Shown in pieces: positions 44,375 through 55,819 of a stretch of DNA of 64,000 bases; position 1 is the stretch's first letter, and each line of letters begins with the position of its first letter. A program made the translations under genes and the position numbers. Where the stretch lies: contig NW_004624801.1 of assembly GCF_000247695.1 (NCBI RefSeq), positions 62,001 through 126,000 of the forward strand. The letters run 5' to 3'. This DNA is from Heterocephalus glaber (lineage: Eukaryota > Chordata > Mammalia > Rodentia > Bathyergidae). The notes beneath the pieces were generated by a model. That model worked only from the letters and a program-made list of their open reading frames with translations. It was not told where the DNA came from and searched no databases.

Positions 44375-45075
44375 GAATTCCCACTGGCTTGTGGATTTGA
44401 GTCACTAGTTGAAAATCAAATGTTTTCTGGGGCCAGTAAGTAGGACCTGAAGGACACTGCCCCAAGCCAGTGGGAGTGCTATGTATTATGATTGAGCTGG
44501 AAAGTACAAAGCCAGCTTAAAGGCATTTAAAGGAGATTTTTTTTAAAAATTCAAGAGCCAAACAAAACATGTCAGCAGGCCTTATTAGGCCAACGGGTCT
44601 TGGGTTTGTGATCCCTGGTTGGAGCCCAATCAGGTTGGCCAAGAGGAGCAATGCTATGCTCGGAATGGAAACCACAGAGCCTGTTTGTCTCCCCCTCCCT
44701 CTCTGGTTCACTTCTTTGGAGCATCAGTGATGACTCCATGGAGGAATCACAGCCCTGATTTTTCATATCAACTCAGGCATCCAGACATGGTACAACTTCT
44801 GGCAAGTAAACTCACCTCTGTCAACTCTAGACTATTCATCTTTACAGTGGAGAATTACTTCACATTTACTGGTCCATGGTAGGTCCCACATGCTACACTG
44901 CAGCATTCATTCAGGCTTACCAAGGGGAATGGTGACTCCATACTTCCACCTTGCTTGTAGCAAAAACGTTAATGTGGTCTTGGTTCCTCTGGTTCTATTA
45001 CAAGCTCCGGCCAATCAGTCAGCAGAACTTAATGACTGCATGCATTCGATGCATATTCAGAACCTATCACCGACA
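44375..45075. other. Unassigned stretch
   Basis: Somewhat GC-richer sequence with overlapping chance frames on both strands; no family recognised. Confidence 0.4.
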
Positions 45076-45079
45076 GCTA

Positions 45080-45540
45080 GGTGCAAGTCTCTGTCATCCC
45101 TTCCTTGGATTTCTGCAACAGCCACCTTACTTTATCTGTCACTTTTCAGCATTTGAGTCCATTTTCAATCCAGCAGTCAGGAAGAGAGCTAGAGATACTT
45201 CAGTAAGACTGTAACATTCCCCTGGTTTCCCCTCTTGGAGTAAAAGTCAAGGTTCTTACAATGACTTCGGGGAACCAGTGATCTTCCTGCACACCACCCA
45301 CAGTCCTTGCTCTTATACTGTACTCTTGTGGCCTTCTCTCTGGTGCTCCACCTGCTCCTGTTTCACCAGCCACAGTGGGTTCCTGCCTGCTTCTTAAGTA
45401 TCCCAGGCAAGCTCCAATCTAATGGGCTTTGGTCTGTTGCTTCTGTTTGGAGTACTTTCCACCCTTGTGTCTGGAGTACAACTTCCTCTTTTCATCAGCT
45501 CTTACTGAATCTTCTCACACATCCTATAATTCAAATTATG
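45080..45540 (+). mobile_element. L2 3' region, left part
   Basis: Sense L2 phrases in order: 'cttggatttctgcaacagcc', 'acattcccctggtttcccct', 'tggagtaaaagtcaaggttc', 'cactcttgtggccttctctc' region, 'gctccacctgctcctgtttc', and 'ttggagtactttccaccctt'. These mirror 'ctattgcaacagcctcct', 'cactcccctgcttaaaaccc', 'ggataaagtccaaactcc' and 'ctgcctggaacactcttccc'. The element is interrupted by the LTR at 45541 and resumes at 45919. Confidence 0.75.
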
Positions 45541-45918
45541 TGCTGTTGTGGCTTGTGTATAGATGTTCCCCCCAAAGCTACATATTTTTCTAGAGGTAGT
45601 CGAATCTAGAGTGTGTGATTGACTCATGGCAGGGGTTAGGCCTGAGGGCGCTAGTATTAAGGGCATGAGTGTTGTCTACCCTAAGTTGTCTGAATAAGAT
45701 AAAAGAGGCAGAAAGACAATGTTAAGGTCGCTCTTATTGCCTTTGCTACCTTGTGCGAGCCATGTTATTTCTCCTCTGTGATGCCTGTTTGCCATTCCTG
45801 TCTTGGGGACAGCCAACTATAGACTGGAACCGCTATGAATTGTAAGCTAATTAAACCCCTTCCCCCTCAACTTTGGATGTCAGGTATTTTGTCTCAGCAA
45901 TAAGATAAAAGTAACACT
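45541..45918 (+). mobile_element. MaLR-type solo LTR inserted in L2
   Basis: Sense order: 'tgctgttgtggcttgtgtat', 'agatgttccccccaaagcta', 'gttaggcctgagggcgctag', 'tattaagggcatgagtgttg', 'aaccgctatgaattgtaagc', 'taattaaaccccttccccct', 'gatgtcaggtattttgtctc', 'agcaataagataaaagtaac', 'actag'. The TG start and the end motif agree with an ERVL-MaLR LTR. Confidence 0.85.
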
Positions 45919-46020
45919 AGCCCATCCCTATTCCTCACTCCCTCTTTATCTTCCTGACTAGGATTCATAAGCACTGCATACTTTATGCCTGACTTATTTA
46001 CATTGTTTATTATTTCTCCC
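45919..46020 (+). mobile_element. L2 3' region, right part
   Basis: 'ccctattcctcactccctct', 'ttatcttcctgactaggatt', 'cataagcactgcatacttta', 'tgcctgacttatttacattg', 'tttattatttctcccacaac' matches the L2 tail 'gctttatttttcttcatagcacttatcacta...ttatttacttgtttattgtctgtctcccc'. It continues the L2 interrupted at 45540. Confidence 0.75.
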
Positions 46021-46204
46021 ACAACAACAGCCATTGCTCACTGCTGTAGCTAGAACGCCTCTTAAACACACTATTCCTTCCTTCCTTTTCTTCAGTTTTC
46101 TCCACCACCTTTTTAATCCCATATAATTGAATGAGTATTATTTCAACTTCAGAGGTCTGTAGTTAAGAATAGGAACTCAGTGCCCAACTGTATGCCAGTA
46201 CTTA

Positions 46205-46384
46205 CGGTACTGGGGTCCCTAGCTAGCATCACAGCCTCACCTGGGGACTTGGTAGAAACAAATTCTTGCACCTCTCTCCAGACCCACTGAATCAGAAGCA
46301 CTAGGGAAGGGAGGGTCCAGTAGTATTTTAACAGGCCCATCCAGTGATTTTGGTAGAACTTTGAATTTAAGAACCATTGCCTTG
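46205..46384 (+). mobile_element. MER5A-like hAT-Charlie relic
   Basis: 'cctagctagcatcacagcct', 'cacctggggacttggtagaa', 'acaaattcttgcacctctct', 'ccagacccactgaatcagaa', 'agtattttaacaggcccatc', 'cagtgattttggtagaactt', 'tgaatttaagaaccattgcc' follow the MER5A consensus closely (...catcacctgggaacttgttagaaatgcaaattct...). Non-autonomous DNA transposon with no coding capacity. Confidence 0.88.
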
Positions 46385-46431
46385 TGGCAGTTGTTTTCTG
46401 TTTTTCACTTTAAAAACTAATTTTATTATGT

Positions 46432-46625
46432 TTTTGGCAGCACTAGGGATTAATCCCAGGGCCTTTGCATTCAGCTACATTCTCAGTCCTTTTGTCTTAA
46501 ATTTTTTGTTTTGGAACAGAGTCTTACCAAATCACTAAATTTTCCAGGCTGGGGTTGAACTTGCGATTCTCCTGCTTTAGCCTCTCGAAGTGCATGGATT
46601 ACAAGCATGCACCACTACACCCAGC
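46432..46625 (-). mobile_element. B1-ID dimeric SINE
   Basis: Antisense ID ('ggcagcactagggattaatc', 'ccagggcctttgcattcagc', 'tacattctcagtcc'), linker, antisense B1 ('ttggaacagagtcttaccaa', 'atcactaaattttccaggct', 'ggggttgaacttgcgattct', 'cctgctttagcctctcgaag', 'tgcatggattacaagcatgc', 'accactacacccagc'). Confidence 0.9.
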
Positions 46626-46679
46626 TTCAGTTGATTTGTGAGACAGTTTTAGGCCAAAGAGTGCCCAGGCAGAATGAGG

Positions 46680-46975
46680 TACAGTTGGCTCTCTCTATCC
46701 TTGACCTCTGGCTCCTGGGACTCAACTATAGCAGACCAAAAATAAAACTACAAAATTTGCAACTGTCTTGAACATATACAGACTTTTTTCTTATTATTGT
46801 TTTCTAAACAAAATGGTACAACAAAAATTTACATAGTATTTACAGTGTATTAGGTGTTATAAGTAAGCTAGAGATGACAGGAGGTATATACGTGGATGGA
46901 TATAGGTTATGTGTAAATGCTGTACCATTTCATAGAAGGGGTTTCAGCATCCTTGGATTTACACAATAACAGCAT
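46680..46975 (+). mobile_element. Tigger/MER-type DNA transposon relic
   Basis: Starts 'acagttggctctctctatcc', then 'acatatacagacttttttct', 'tattattgttttctaaacaa', 'ttacatagtatttacagtgt', 'attaggtgttataagtaagc', 'tagagatgacaggaggtata', and ends 'tcagcatccttggatttaca'. This is the widely known mammalian element opening 'cagttggccctccgtatccgtgg' and closing '...agcatccgtggatttt'. It is non-coding. Confidence 0.8.
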
Positions 46976-46979
46976 GTTC

Positions 46980-47620
46980 TGGACTCAATCCTTTGAAAAC
47001 AGTGAGTCATGAGTGTGATGAGAAATAGTTGCAGAACGGAACTCAGAAAACCTATGCCATTCTCAGCTCTGCCTTTGTCTGCTCTTGGATGCATCACTTC
47101 TCTGACCTAGAAACTGAGTTCTCTAGCTGCAAGGGTAAAGAACAAGATAATCTCTGTACTGAACTAGCTTCTTTCTTTGGATTCTAGAACTATCTATCAA
47201 TATTTATATCTCAATGCCCTCTTGCGTTCCCTTATGTTCCTAGATACCAAGAACCTGTGGCTGGCTGCCAGTTGGATGTCTCATCTGTAAAAATTTTGCT
47301 CCCACTTGGAAAAATTACTGAATATTTATTTATATTACTTACTTACGTAGTATATACATGTGATTCTATGCAAACATATTCAATACATTATAAATCATAC
47401 ACAAAGTGGCAGTGCCAACTCAGATATAATAAAGTGTAGGTTCTGACCTGGGTGTACCCAGTTGAACATCACTTATCTGGAAAACTCACAAGACTTGCTT
47501 CTTCCTAACTCCTTCCTAAACAGTGACCCATTTTCCAGAAAAATGCATATTTTCTTTGAAAGCCAAACTTACTTTCTGAAAGCAATTGATGAAACTAATT
47601 CATAAGAAAATGAGCCCTCA
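46980..47620. other. Mostly unique stretch
   Basis: A weak sense MIR-like segment may lie at 47060-47160 ('cttctctgacctagaaactg'). Nothing else recognised. Confidence 0.35.
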
Positions 47621-47624
47621 GTAC

Positions 47625-47800
47625 ATGTCAGATATTATGCCAAGTGGTTTCCACATACTCTGATCATATTTGCTACTTATAATGTGAAGCATGTATAATT
47701 ATGCCATTTTGGAATAAGGAAACTGAGGCACAGCTAAGTTAAATAACCTGCTGAAATTTGTAGATGACAAAGTAGCAAAGCTTACACCCTGGCAGTACAA
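47625..47800 (-). mobile_element. MIR SINE
   Basis: Antisense MIR: 'cagatattatgccaagtggt', 'ttccacatactctgatcata', 'attatgccattttggaataa', 'ggaaactgaggcacagctaa', 'gttaaataacctgctgaaat', 'ttgtagatgacaaagtagca', 'aagcttacaccctggcagta'. The 'aaactgaggcacag' core is perfectly preserved. Confidence 0.88.
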
Positions 47801-47804
47801 GAAG

Positions 47805-49599
47805 TTTCTGCTATAAAATAACTGCAGGGATTTCTGAGAATATTTGTCTTTAAAGAATGGCCATTGGGCACAATGGGATAGTATTAATTTCTTATTATAG
47901 ATCTGCAGTGAGCATTTCGACAAGGAATTCTTTCCTACTACGGAATTGTGTAATTTCTGCAGAGATAGGACCAATCCTGAGGGAAGGGATATGATTTCCT
48001 ACATGGCACCAACCTGCCCTAAACACCATCCTGGGTAGCTGGGTCATGGCATTGAGGGAGCAGGGTATTTTCAACTCAACGTTAGATGCAGCACTGTAGA
48101 ACTGACACAGTTAACTAGAACTACTATGGTAGCTAGAAGAGGGAGTTACACCTGGAGGAAGCTTCATGTTGCTTCCATCATACCTAAAAGCATTGTGAGT
48201 GTTTCTTGTGGAGTTGCTAACAGAAGGGGCCGAAAGTGTGCTTGCTTTTTATCCTGATTTTCTCTACAGCAGACATGCATCCAGTTTCCCCGCACTTTAT
48301 CAGACACATGTACTCAGTTGACATGCGATATGGAAAAATCTCTCCTTCGCATTTGTTTATTTGATGCATCAACTGACAGAATGTGGTTACTTTTGGAGTC
48401 TCCAAGGAGCTGAAAAAAATCTCAGAAATCTGATTTTATGAAGTTAGGTTTTCCGCCACCGAGAAATATCTTCATGTTAAAGGTTTGTTTACAAGGAATT
48501 GCTGTTTCCACTTGCTGGAGCAGCTTTTAAACATTTTTTTTTTTAAAGTTGTTTTTTCCAACCACTAAGTGGATCTAAACATTAAGTGTTTCTGAAGTTG
48601 GTTTTCCAGCTCCTGGGTTGCTATTAACTTCTGCTGGGATGAAACAGAAGGTCTCTGCCTTTTCTCAGTCCCTGTAATGTAATTCAAGAGCGTAATATTT
48701 TGAAGAATTATTGAAATGGCTCATTGTGCAATATTTATATTTCATTCACATCAGCACAGGACAGTATTGATATAAAGTTCCATTGTTATTGTTGGCTATT
48801 CTTTTCTTGCTTCCATCCCACAACCCGGCTCCCCACTCTTACTGATGGAAGCTAGGTCTGATCCAAGAAGAAGGCCAACCCGATAAACCATCTGTCCCTT
48901 AGCAGGCTGAACACAGAGCCTTCACTTCCTAAGAGAAGGACAGACAGGAGAAGTTGAGAGCTATTTTGACAGAGAAGAGACAGAAAATTTCTTCCCAGCC
49001 TTAGAATCAAGGCACTTTGAGAATTAGAAGAGTCTCTCCCTTTCTCCCAGAAGGAAAGAGAAATGACATCTGCTGTGGTTTTGTATAAAAATCTATATTT
49101 CACACTTCCTTAAGACTGTTATTATCAAATATTCACAAAGAATTTCTCACATTGTATTCCAGAAACGAGCAGGAGTTACAGTGTACATTGGTAAGCGCAG
49201 GAGTCATGGTAGATAAAGAGATTTTTGCAGAGCAGAACTTCAACTTCAGGCTCCCCTAGGCTTTTCATAGACTCTAATATTTAAATGAATCCTATGGATA
49301 GATACCCAATGAACAAGAAAAATCTTACATCCCTTTCTCCCCATAAAACACACACACACACACCCACACACGCAAACACGCACACCTCCATGCATAAACA
49401 CTCTTCCCTCTGTCAGAATTTCAGCCATGCTCTTTCCTAAATTCACAGCCAGCCACTGTTGGCAAAGCTTTTGGAGTTTTTCACTCTATGTGAAATAGTC
49501 CCATACCATTATTAATGAAAAATAAATATCATCAAATCACCATGACTATGACCATCAAGATAATCTTGATTTTTATGGGTGTGTGTGTGTGTTTGTGAA

Positions 49600-49634
<35 letters not shown>

Positions 49635-51315
49635 AATAGAAATAGATGGATGACTTTGTAAATACTTCCTATAATTCATTCGCTGGAACTAGGATCAATA
49701 CTTAAGTAATAGAGACAGAATAAAGTAAAACATGATAAGCTATGTGTGGTTATTGTGTGCCTATCTTGGATATTTATGACTTCTTTTTTCCTCTGACATT
49801 TTAAAAAACTGGATGCAAAGCAACAAAAATAACCCAAATTCAGGGTGATATCATGTTGTGATTGTAGGAAACAACCTTGCCAACGTACCAAGCCTACTCT
49901 ACAAGAGCATATCATTCTCTGGCTCAGCCGAATTATCACAGTTCAGAAATGAAAAAATGGAGGTCCAGAGCTCTCCAGTTCCCTGACTAACTAACCATCC
50001 TCCTACCACTCTGTCTTTGGCTGACATGTTCCTCCTTCGGCTTTTGTCTCATGAGGGAGATAAATGTAGAAGAGAAACCTGTAGGTAATTAGCAGCCTGG
50101 CATATCTGTCATTCCTTTGATAAAATGTGTTGGGTGTGGTGTCTCAACTTGCAGTTGATAAAATACACTGCTGGTGTTCCATTTCATTTGACTTTCCATT
50201 CGGCTTCCTCCCTCCCCCACAATGAGAGTGTCTTAGCAGCCAGCTTCTGTTTTTGATCATGGAGGACATTTCTATGGATTTATTTTTACATTTTCCAATA
50301 AGAAACATATTCTGATCCTTTAAAGGTTAGAAGTGAAGTATGGAAGGGTGGCTGATACTCAGAAGAAAAGCTTCCCTGCTGGCTTAAATTAACCAGGATG
50401 TTTGTGCATATATGTGTGTGTGTGTGCATGGATGGGTGTATGTGTGTGCATTTACACATGTGTCTCTTTAGATCCTGATTGTCTCCCTGACTCAAGGACA
50501 GAAGTCTTGCCATATTTGTCATTTCTTTATAGCTTTAATGACCTATGATTGGGGAAAGAGCTCATCTTTTTGGCTCTAACTCTTTCCTGGTTAAGGATAA
50601 AGAACACTCCTTGGGGGAAAAGAAAGAATACTCCTTGGGCTTTGAGCAGCAGGTTTTAACTTGCATAAAAAATAGGTTAATGTGATTGGGTTTTATATAT
50701 TACTGAAAAGACAAATGTGCAAATGGAAAGAGAACAAGCAATTTCCAGCTCACAGCTTTGAAAAAGCTGAGTTACCTGGGTTAGTCACCAGCTTTTTTTT
50801 TACCTGCAGAAGCCATAGCAAAGGTATTATGTACAGCAGCACTTCTGATCCAGAACTTTTTTTCGAAAATACAAAAAAATCTTCAGGAATGGACTAGTAG
50901 CCTATCAACAATGATAATACATATCTGTATTTTTGACATGAAAGACTGTTCAGAATCAGAAGGAAATCGGGTAACAATATAGAATAATGACATATATAAC
51001 AAGATTGTATTCAGCGTACAAAAGTGCATTTAAATTATCAGGTGATAGATACCAAGGTCTGGAGAACCGGAGGATTGAAAACTTCACCTTTATTTATTTG
51101 AATTTTATGTTTTCTAGGATAGACTTGGTGGCTTGTAGAAAAAAAGACTACATGATAAGATTCTATTTCTGTAAAACAATATATTGACTTATAGCAGTAA
51201 ACAATAAGATCTAGGTATTTTTGCATATAAAACCAAAAGAATGTAACCCAAAATGGTAAAAGTTGTCACTTTTGGTTAAATGGAACTATAGGATTTTTTT
51301 GTTTTCGTTTTTAAT
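47805..51315. other. Unique stretch with a CNE-like segment and simple repeats
   Basis: Over 3.5 kb no interspersed repeat was recognised. The segment 48455-48760 looks like conserved non-coding DNA. Simple repeats: (CA)-rich 49346-49386, (TG)7 at 49579-49593, (GA)n 49604-49632, (TG)n 50411-50427. An imperfect 27-bp duplication containing CTCCTTGGG occurs near 50600-50640. All open frames are short and domain-free. Confidence 0.45.
49604..49632. repeat. (GA)n microsatellite
   Basis: About 14 GA units just after a (TG)n run at 49579-49593. Confidence 0.95.
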
Positions 51316-51330
51316 ATTTTTACTTTCTAC

Positions 51331-51390
51331 TTTTTTTTTTTTTTTTTTGGTGCCAGGATCGAACTCAGGTCCTTGTGCTTGCGCAGCAGG
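51331..51390 (-). mobile_element. ID SINE, 5'-truncated, with target-site duplication
   Basis: T18 then antisense ID: 'ggtgccaggatcgaactcag', 'gtccttgtgcttgcgcagca', 'gg', stopping before the A box. The duplication TACTTTCTAC/TACTTTCTGC lies at 51321-51330 and 51392-51401. Confidence 0.9.
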
Positions 51391-51401
51391 CTACTTTCTG
51401 C

Positions 51402-52980
51402 TTTTACTGTAATTATTATGTAAGACTTGGCTTCTTACAAAATTTTTTAAGAGCCAAGCAACCTGTTTTCTTTGTACTAATGGTCCTGCTACCTTCATTT
51501 CTTTGCAGGTGGCCATGTTGGAAAACTCTATAGGTGCCAGATATTTGAGCTTCTGAAGGCTAAAATAACATCTTCCTTTACCCCACCCCCAGCCCCTCAT
51601 GTTAGTCTGGAGATATTTATATTTGCTGCCAAAAATCTGCCCCAGGTCATTCTGTATTGCTGATATTTTTGTCAGATTAATAGATCCCAAGTGATGGGAA
51701 TATGTTGATTTTATGGCAGATCTCCAAGGAAGCCTTTACTACAGATAAAAATGGATAGAATAAATTATGTTCTTAGAGATTTTGATATTTCTATCTAAAG
51801 GTGTCTGTAGGGCCTCAATCGCTTATGAAAAGTGCCTTCAGATTGCTCTTTGAAAGTGTCACATTTTATCTTTTCTTTCATGCTTTGAGAACGGAGCCAG
51901 GGTTATCCTGAGGGTAGGTACTTTTGCCCCCATCTTGCGGTTTGTAAATTCCTTGGCCCACCTGTGGATGTGAAGCATTCTCTTTTAATTCCAGTTCATT
52001 CCTCAGTCTAGGAAAATGCTTTTCCTTTTCCGAAGTCCTAGATTGATTGGTTGGAAATATAATTTGGTTCCTGTGTTTGTACTGGATCAGAGATCAGAAA
52101 GCAGTTCAGGCTGCACTGGCTCTGAGATTTCTTTGAGTGGTGAAGTTCAGAAATGCAGCAAGAGACAGGAAAAGCAGAGCTGTTTATACAGTCTCTTTTC
52201 TTTCTTTCCTTGAGCATTTTAAAGAGAAAGAATGGTTCTCCAAACTGCCAAGGTTGGCAGCAATACTCTTGTGTGTTGTCAATTCTCGTTTCTTTCACGT
52301 ATTTTCCGTCATCTAGAAGAGAAAGGGCGGTGTGTAAGGGCAAACCTCAGCGGAGGATGTTCCTTTGGGTACTCTATTTGTCTTAGCCATGTTTAGATCC
52401 TGTAGCTTTGTGGTCTCACTGAGTCCTCCTATTCTGCAGAGAAGCTTGAGGTGAGAGGCATCTAATGTCTTCATAGACATATGGGTGGGGACTGCCAGAG
52501 GGTTCAAATGCCAACCCCGCCTTCTTCACAAAATGAATCTCTATAATAGCATGCACTGGAATTTGAGTTCTTGGCTTGAAGGTTCAAGATAAATCATTCA
52601 AATGTCTCAAGTTCTTCACTGTGTACCCTGTAGATAAAGGATGCTGGTGGTGATGAGGAAGAGAAGAATGGAGACACTGAGGATGATTCTTTCTCAAGGT
52701 TCTTTATTGTAAAGATCAACACCAGTGAACTACACGTAGTGACTCTTTTCCCACTGGCCACATTTGCTCTAAGAATGAACAATGCTTTACCATCACTGGA
52801 ATACTTTCTAATCCACCTAATTGCCATGAAAATATGCTCTCCTGTTTTATCCTAATGTATGCTAGTATCCATCCAGCTATCTCAGAATTTGAATTGTAAA
52901 TTAGCTTCTTTATGGTTAAACTTCTTAGAATCTGATGAATATAAACACATTTTGAATACACTGGTATAAAGAACTTTTGC
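51402..52980. other. Unique-looking non-coding stretch
   Basis: No repeat recognised. Overlapping frames at 52016-52213 plus, 52038-52343 minus and 52153-52386 plus contradict one another and lack domains. Confidence 0.4.
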
Positions 52981-52988
52981 CAGATTAA

Positions 52989-53086
52989 GGCTGGGGATTT
53001 AGTTCAGTGGCGCCATGCATTCCTCAGAAGTGCAAGGTCCTGAGTTTATCTCTGGTACTGCAAAAAAACAAAAATAAAAACAACGG
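52989..53086 (+). mobile_element. ID SINE with target-site duplication
   Basis: Sense ID: 'ggctggggatttagttcagt', 'ggcgccatgcattcctcaga', 'agtgcaaggtcctgagttta', 'tctctggtactgc', then an A-rich tail. The duplication AGATTAA lies at 52982-52988 and 53088-53094. The A box is changed to TAGTTCAGTGG and the B box is degraded. Confidence 0.92.
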
Positions 53087-53094
53087 TAGATTAA

Positions 53095-54175
53095 ATGGGC
53101 CTCATTATCAGGTTATGGTTTGTTGAATGGCAACATATGAGTGCCTATAACTTAACTGGCTCTTAGGTCTGCTTCAAGAGGAAAGATACAATTTCTGTCA
53201 TGGCCTTGGGGGTCCCAGACACACATGAATAATATTTTTTTCCTGAAATGGTTGAATTTAATTCTTTCTTATCATCATTTATTTATGATACCTAGAGCTT
53301 GAACTTTAGAACAATAGAGCAGCTTTATCAGGTTCTCCTGAATAATTTTATTATTGCTTTGTAATATTATAGTTTAGTCCTACAGCCTACAATCTGCTCT
53401 TTTTTCTAAAATTCTGAGACCTTTCTGAGTTTTCAGGGGCCAGTACAAGGGAAGTGCATTTGGTGCGCTGGAAGAAGGGGTAGGCCAAGATGTGGGCTGG
53501 GGTAGGAATCACACGGACATTTGGACATATGGTCACTTGCACTCATGCACCATTTTTAAATGGTTTGTGGTACAAGGACGCTAAGAGTTGGCAATAAGAC
53601 ACAAGGAAATGATGGGAAGCAGGCATTCTCATTTGTTATGCTGTTCCTATGGACCGGGCCTGTTGTTACACACTTCTACTTGCTTTATATCATTTGTTTC
53701 CAACCACTACATATAAGTTGGATATTTTATCAATATTTATTGAAAACAGGTTCAGAGACAAAATATCTGCCTAAATTCCAGCTGCATCAAAAGCAGAGCT
53801 CAGATTAGAATCTTTGCCTCTCTGTCAAACATTCACGTTAAAACTAATGAAAACAAACAAAACCAGTTATGAAATGCATAATTCCTGCCCTTTAAGGGTG
53901 ACATATACACTGATACCAAAGATGTTCATAAAACATGACTTAAAAAACAGACAGCATATAGAATGAATGAATTAAAAAAACTCTTACTAGTTGAAAATAA
54001 CTGGAGAAAAGGATGGATTATATTGTATTATTATCACTGGATTCTTTAATTTTTATTTTTATAAGTTCTTTAGACTAACATTTGAGTGCTGTCCAATTTT
54101 TGGGACCATGTTTGATAATTTCATATTTTAAAACTAATTATTTATAGCTAAACTGTAGGTGTCAGGTTCCTAAGA
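53095..54175. other. Non-coding stretch
   Basis: A weak antisense MIR-like segment may be at 53735-53820. Otherwise nothing recognised. Confidence 0.35.
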
Positions 54176-54192
54176 ATTGCTGTGCTTTCTTT

Positions 54193-54271
54193 TCTTTGGT
54201 ACCAGGAATCGAACTCAGGACCTTGCTCTTGCCAGGCAGGCAGCGGAACCACTGACCTAAATCCCCGGCCC
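54193..54271 (-). mobile_element. ID SINE with target-site duplication
   Basis: Antisense ID: 'tttggtaccaggaatcgaac', 'tcaggaccttgctcttgcca', 'ggcaggcagcggaaccactg', 'acctaaatccccggccc'. The duplication CTGTGCTTTCTT/CTCTGCTTTCTT is at 54180-54191 and 54274-54285. Confidence 0.93.
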
Positions 54272-54649
54272 TGCTCTGCTTTCTTATGCAGAGTAAAAAC
54301 CAAGAAATCATTGTAATAAGGTTACCTTTCTTCGTAGATGGTAGAAAAGTTAATTTAAACCCATCCAGTGTCAGTCAAATTCCAAATGAGTAAGGTCTGA
54401 ATCAATATGGCTTCATTCCATTACAAAATGGGTGTATTTACACCAAGTGGAGACAGAATAAAAGAGCAATCAGAGTCAGATGCAATTAAGGCAGGAAATT
54501 CCATAAGTTAAAAATCCTTTAATTTTTCATGAATAAGTGGAAATTCTATCTTGTGACATTTGATGCTCTGTCCTAATCTAAACAGGCTGTTCATCTCTGA
54601 AAAGAGTAAGTATATATCAAGGTGATTTGAGTTTCTGCATTAAATTTCA

Positions 54650-54765
54650 GTGAAAGCATAGACTTTGGAATCCATCAGACTGAGTGGCTAGTCAGGCTTC
54701 TACTTATAAACTGGCTTGGTCAAGAGACTCTCTAAGATTCCATTGAATTCTCTATAAAATAGCAG
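54650..54765 (+). mobile_element. MIR SINE
   Basis: Sense MIR: 'gaaagcatagactttggaat', 'ccatcagactgagtggctag', 'cttctacttataaactggct', 'tggtcaagagactctctaag', 'attccattgaattctctata', 'aaatag'. Confidence 0.65.
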
Positions 54766-54769
54766 GAGG

Positions 54770-55758
54770 GGGGATGTTGGAGAAACAGAGCCAATGCATG
54801 TAGAGTTGGTCTAGTTTCTGGAATACAGGAGGAAATAAAAAAGCTGCTATTATTATTTTATTAACAGTAAGTAGTTTTAAAATGCAATATGATGAACAGT
54901 TCAGTGAGACAATTTTTGGATAATGAATATGCTCTCATTCATTAGGTATTTTTAAATGGATGATAGCCAAATTTCATTGTTTTCTTCTTAGTAAACCTTA
55001 GATATGAGAACATGAGAAAGGATGGTTTGTTTGGTCCTTAGATGGGCAGACACACGCTGAGCTTCTCACAGATGCTAAATTACCACTCCTGCTCTCCAAA
55101 AAACAACCTGACAGAGAGAAATCCTTGAAAGAGCTTCATGGCTCGGTTCAGTCTGCTCAAGTACTAGAAAGAAAGGCCTTGTTAACACAAAAACTACACA
55201 TCTGCAGTGCATTTTGGTTGCAGTAACAAAAACTGGACAAGTCCCTGGCCTATTCCATCACTAAAATTGACTTTCCTCTTGTGGAAGTTGAACACTTTCC
55301 ATGGGTTTTTGTTTGGTGTTTGAATGGGCCAATAAGTAAATTAAACTTTCTGGCACGTAAAATCTTCAGCAGTGTAGGGTGCAATTTCCACTTCCCCACA
55401 AGCACTTTAGACATTTCTTCCGATGATCATTTAAGTAGTAATACGTTAATATAATATCATTTCCTTTCATCTCCTCTTGCCCTGTTTGGAAAGAGTAATT
55501 TTGTACCAAAAACAAAACAGAAAAACCACCGGACCCAATGTAATTTTCCAGGTTCAACCAAAAATCAAAATACATAGTGACTATACAAAACTTATTTGTC
55601 ATTGGTATATTTGGAAACATTGTGAAACAATTCTTCATGGTGCCCTGCTATAGCTTTCAAAGGAAATTGAATAAAATGGTATGGAAAGGAAATGCACAAA
55701 ACATATGAAAGGATAGAATTCAGAAGTATACAGGTTACCTGTAGTTTATAATACTTAC
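54770..55758. other. Unique stretch downstream of the candidate exon (minus strand)
   Basis: No repeat recognised. On the minus-strand reading this would be the intron following the exon at 55759-55813. Confidence 0.4.
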
Positions 55759-55813
55759 CCCTGCTTGAATTTCAAGCCTTTGGCTGCTCTTTCTGTCATG
55801 AGCTGTTCCATTT
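55759..55813 (-). CDS. Candidate 55-nt protein-coding exon, gene unknown
   Basis: On the minus strand a textbook 3' splice site (a pyrimidine-rich run ending TTTCTCCTTTCAG, with a branch-point-like CTTAAAT 26-32 nt upstream) is followed by 55 nt and then a near-consensus 5' splice site, GG|GTAAGTAT. In the frame carrying an ATG at exon position 3, the exon is open and encodes MEQLMTERAAKGLKFKQ plus a split codon, a charged helical-looking peptide of ordinary composition. A second frame is also open; the third has a stop. The length is not a multiple of three, so skipping it would shift the frame. I do not recognise the protein. It could be an internal exon of a gene with long introns, an alternative 5' exon, or a cryptic site pair. 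No partner exon was found in the window. Confidence 0.5.
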
Positions 55814-55819
55814 CTGAAA

